Assembly: GCA_003354225.1 (NCBI GenBank)
Contig: PIVH01000704.1
Span: 1-5,134, forward strand
Origin: Globobulimina sp.
Taxonomy: Eukaryota; Foraminifera; Rotaliida
DNA: 5,134 nucleotides
Direction: 5' to 3'
A program made the position numbers and the translations under genes. Position 1 is the stretch's first letter; each line of letters starts with the position of its first letter. Below the pieces are notes generated by a model that made no database searches, was not told where the DNA came from, and saw only the letters and a program-made list of their open reading frames with translations. Shown here piece after piece: positions 4,036 through 5,134 of the stretch.

Positions 4036-5134
4036 ATCTGTTATTATATGGAAAATCTGCCACAAAATAGCCAGTCACGCCAATAATGGTTATAATGGAT
4101 ATAAATTTGGGCAGCGGATAATAGTCAATCATCACAAATAATTGATTCTGTGCTTCCAAACATGATATTCGAGTATACGTTCCATCGCTGATTGCTCCGA
4201 TTTCGTCCTGGTTGTAATTAACAAGACAAGTGTCTGGATCATAGCAATCGTCGCCGAGGCCTGCTTCCATGGCATTCAGTTCCAATAAGAGCCCTAAGCC
4301 GCCCATAATGGTGGTCCAGACACAGGTGACAATGCTGGGAACCATCATGTTTCCAATGATAAATTGGCGCACTGTTCTGCCTCTCGATATTTCCGCAATG
4401 AATATGCCGACAAACGGAGACCAGGCAATCCACCACGACCAATAAAACACGCTCCAAGTACCCATCCATGTGCGTGGATTGCTATCATTATCAAATCCAG
4501 CCTGCTCAAACGAGTCTGTGTCGCTGAATATTACCGGAAGTTCTTGGATATGGAAACCTGTGGTTTCTACCAACAGATTTAACAGAAAAAAGGTGTCGCC
4601 GGCAAAAAATAAATAGACCAACAACGAGCAGCCAAAGAAGAAATTCAGTTCAGATATCAGCTTAATTCCCTTATCCACGCCGCTTAGAACTGAAATGGTG
4701 GCAAATGCGGTGATGACCCATATGATAATTAGTTGGGTGGTGATGTTGTTGGCACCGCATCTTCGCCAAACACCAACGAAATTCCTGCATTTAACTGCAA
4801 TGTCCCTAAACCTAAAGACGTGCACAAACCAAACATTGTAGCGACCACCGCCAGAATATCGATAATATCACCTGCTATGCCATAGATTTTGTCGCCAATC
4901 AACGGGTAAAAACTAGTTTAAATATAGACATTCAATGGTTTTGATTTTGCAAATTGGTAAAAGAAGTTCAATGAAACAATACCAAGTTCGCATCGTCATT
5001 GGCATATCATGTTTATGCGCCAAGTAACCGACTGTCAAACCAACCAAACAATAAATAGACAACGCAGCAAATCCGCCGTGAAACCATGCCAGATTTAGAC
5101 CAGCAATGGCTTGTAATTGTGTGGGTAAATAAGA
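4034..5134 (-). pseudogene. BCCT-family transporter, 5' partial, frameshifted and 3' truncated
   Basis: BCCT carriers take up betaine, choline, carnitine or related compounds across a membrane, usually with Na+ or H+. Exon 1 (4983-5134, 50 codons plus two bases) holds the WFHGGFAALSIYCLVGL helix and MPMTMRT. Removing the 70-base intron gives MTMRTCFYPLIGDKIYG, the expected family sequence. Exon 2 continues with ATMFGLCTSLGLGTLQLNAG, then breaks: near 4750-4757 the frame must change (one base missing, or two extra) to reach NNITTQLIIIW. The second frame has GVDKGIKLISELN and the BCCT signature YWSWWIAWSPFVGIF...ISRGRT with its Trp cluster. About seven membrane segments remain. The frame runs through GYFV into ADFPYNNR and a TGA from the TAGTCAAG array. 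The conserved Thr-Ser-x-Asp-Ser region of the family, part of the Na+ site in BetP, and the last helices are absent. The start lies beyond the window. Base composition is visibly less AT-rich than in the neighbouring genes. It is likely nonfunctional unless the frameshift is a sequencing error and another 3' end exists. Confidence 0.85.
4913..4982 (-). other. Spliceosomal intron in the BCCT gene (70 bases)
   Basis: On the minus strand, ACTTG|GTATTG opens the intron at 4982 and AAACTAG|TTTTT closes it at 4913. Reading through gives WYCFIELLLP and an in-frame TAG, which matches nothing in the family. Splicing joins TG to T, forming Cys, and yields TMRTCFYPLIGD, which fits BCCT proteins without a gap. 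The intron is phase 2. It shows that the gene is eukaryotic rather than bacterial contamination. Confidence 0.9.

Noticed and set aside
4239-4582. Two short frames overlapping the transporter (76 codons minus, 72 codons plus)
   Set aside because: Both fall within clear BCCT coding sequence in other frames and carry no family signal.
4751-4825. N-terminal MHVFRFRD stretch as the start of the transporter protein
   Set aside because: In this interval BCCT similarity is in the other frame (CTSLGLGTLQLNAG), so this start is an artefact of the frame break.

Overview
This window looks like accessory, repeat-rich nuclear DNA of a microbial eukaryote. The evidence is a transporter gene with a clear 70-base GT...AG intron, AT-rich intergenic DNA, asparagine-rich low-complexity protein sequence, and several families of short tandem and inverted repeats. 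BCCT transporters occur in some algae and protists, so an algal or protist source is plausible, but I cannot name the organism. All three recognisable coding units are on the minus strand and are described below from right to left, in the direction of transcription.

Right end (4034-5134, minus): a BCCT-family (betaine/carnitine/choline-type) transporter that enters from beyond the window edge. It has one intron (4913-4982). Its reading frame breaks by one base near 4750-4757. It stops at a TGA supplied by a TAGTCAAG repeat array, before the usual last part of the family. It is most likely a pseudogene. Next (3704-4035) is a 330-base array of 8-base TAGTCAAG units in both orientations, with a 117-base duplication and a perfect 23-base hairpin.

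Middle and left (381-3706): two units, A and B, in tandem on the minus strand. Unit A (about 381-3126) carries one large uncharacterised reading frame (3015 down to 526). A single TGA at 1084-1086 interrupts it, and a candidate 57-base in-phase intron could remove that stop. Unit B (about 3178-3706) shares A's 5' leader, A's 3' flank and the last part of A's coding sequence, but lacks nearly everything between. It is either an internally deleted duplicate of A or the small partner of a mobile-element family. The A protein has a possible HMG-box-like N-terminal segment, two basic nuclear-localisation-like motifs, an Asn-rich middle and a Cys/His cluster. I do not recognise it as a named family.

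Left edge (1-359): a 10-base minisatellite (TTAGGAYAGT) with a higher-order period of about 92-102 bases, then three copies of a GAGCGAAGCGAG core, each flanked by differing but self-complementary arms. No RNA gene, CRISPR array or bacterial-type signal was found. The central result is the pair of tandem A/B units with shared ends, beside a transporter gene cut off by repeats.
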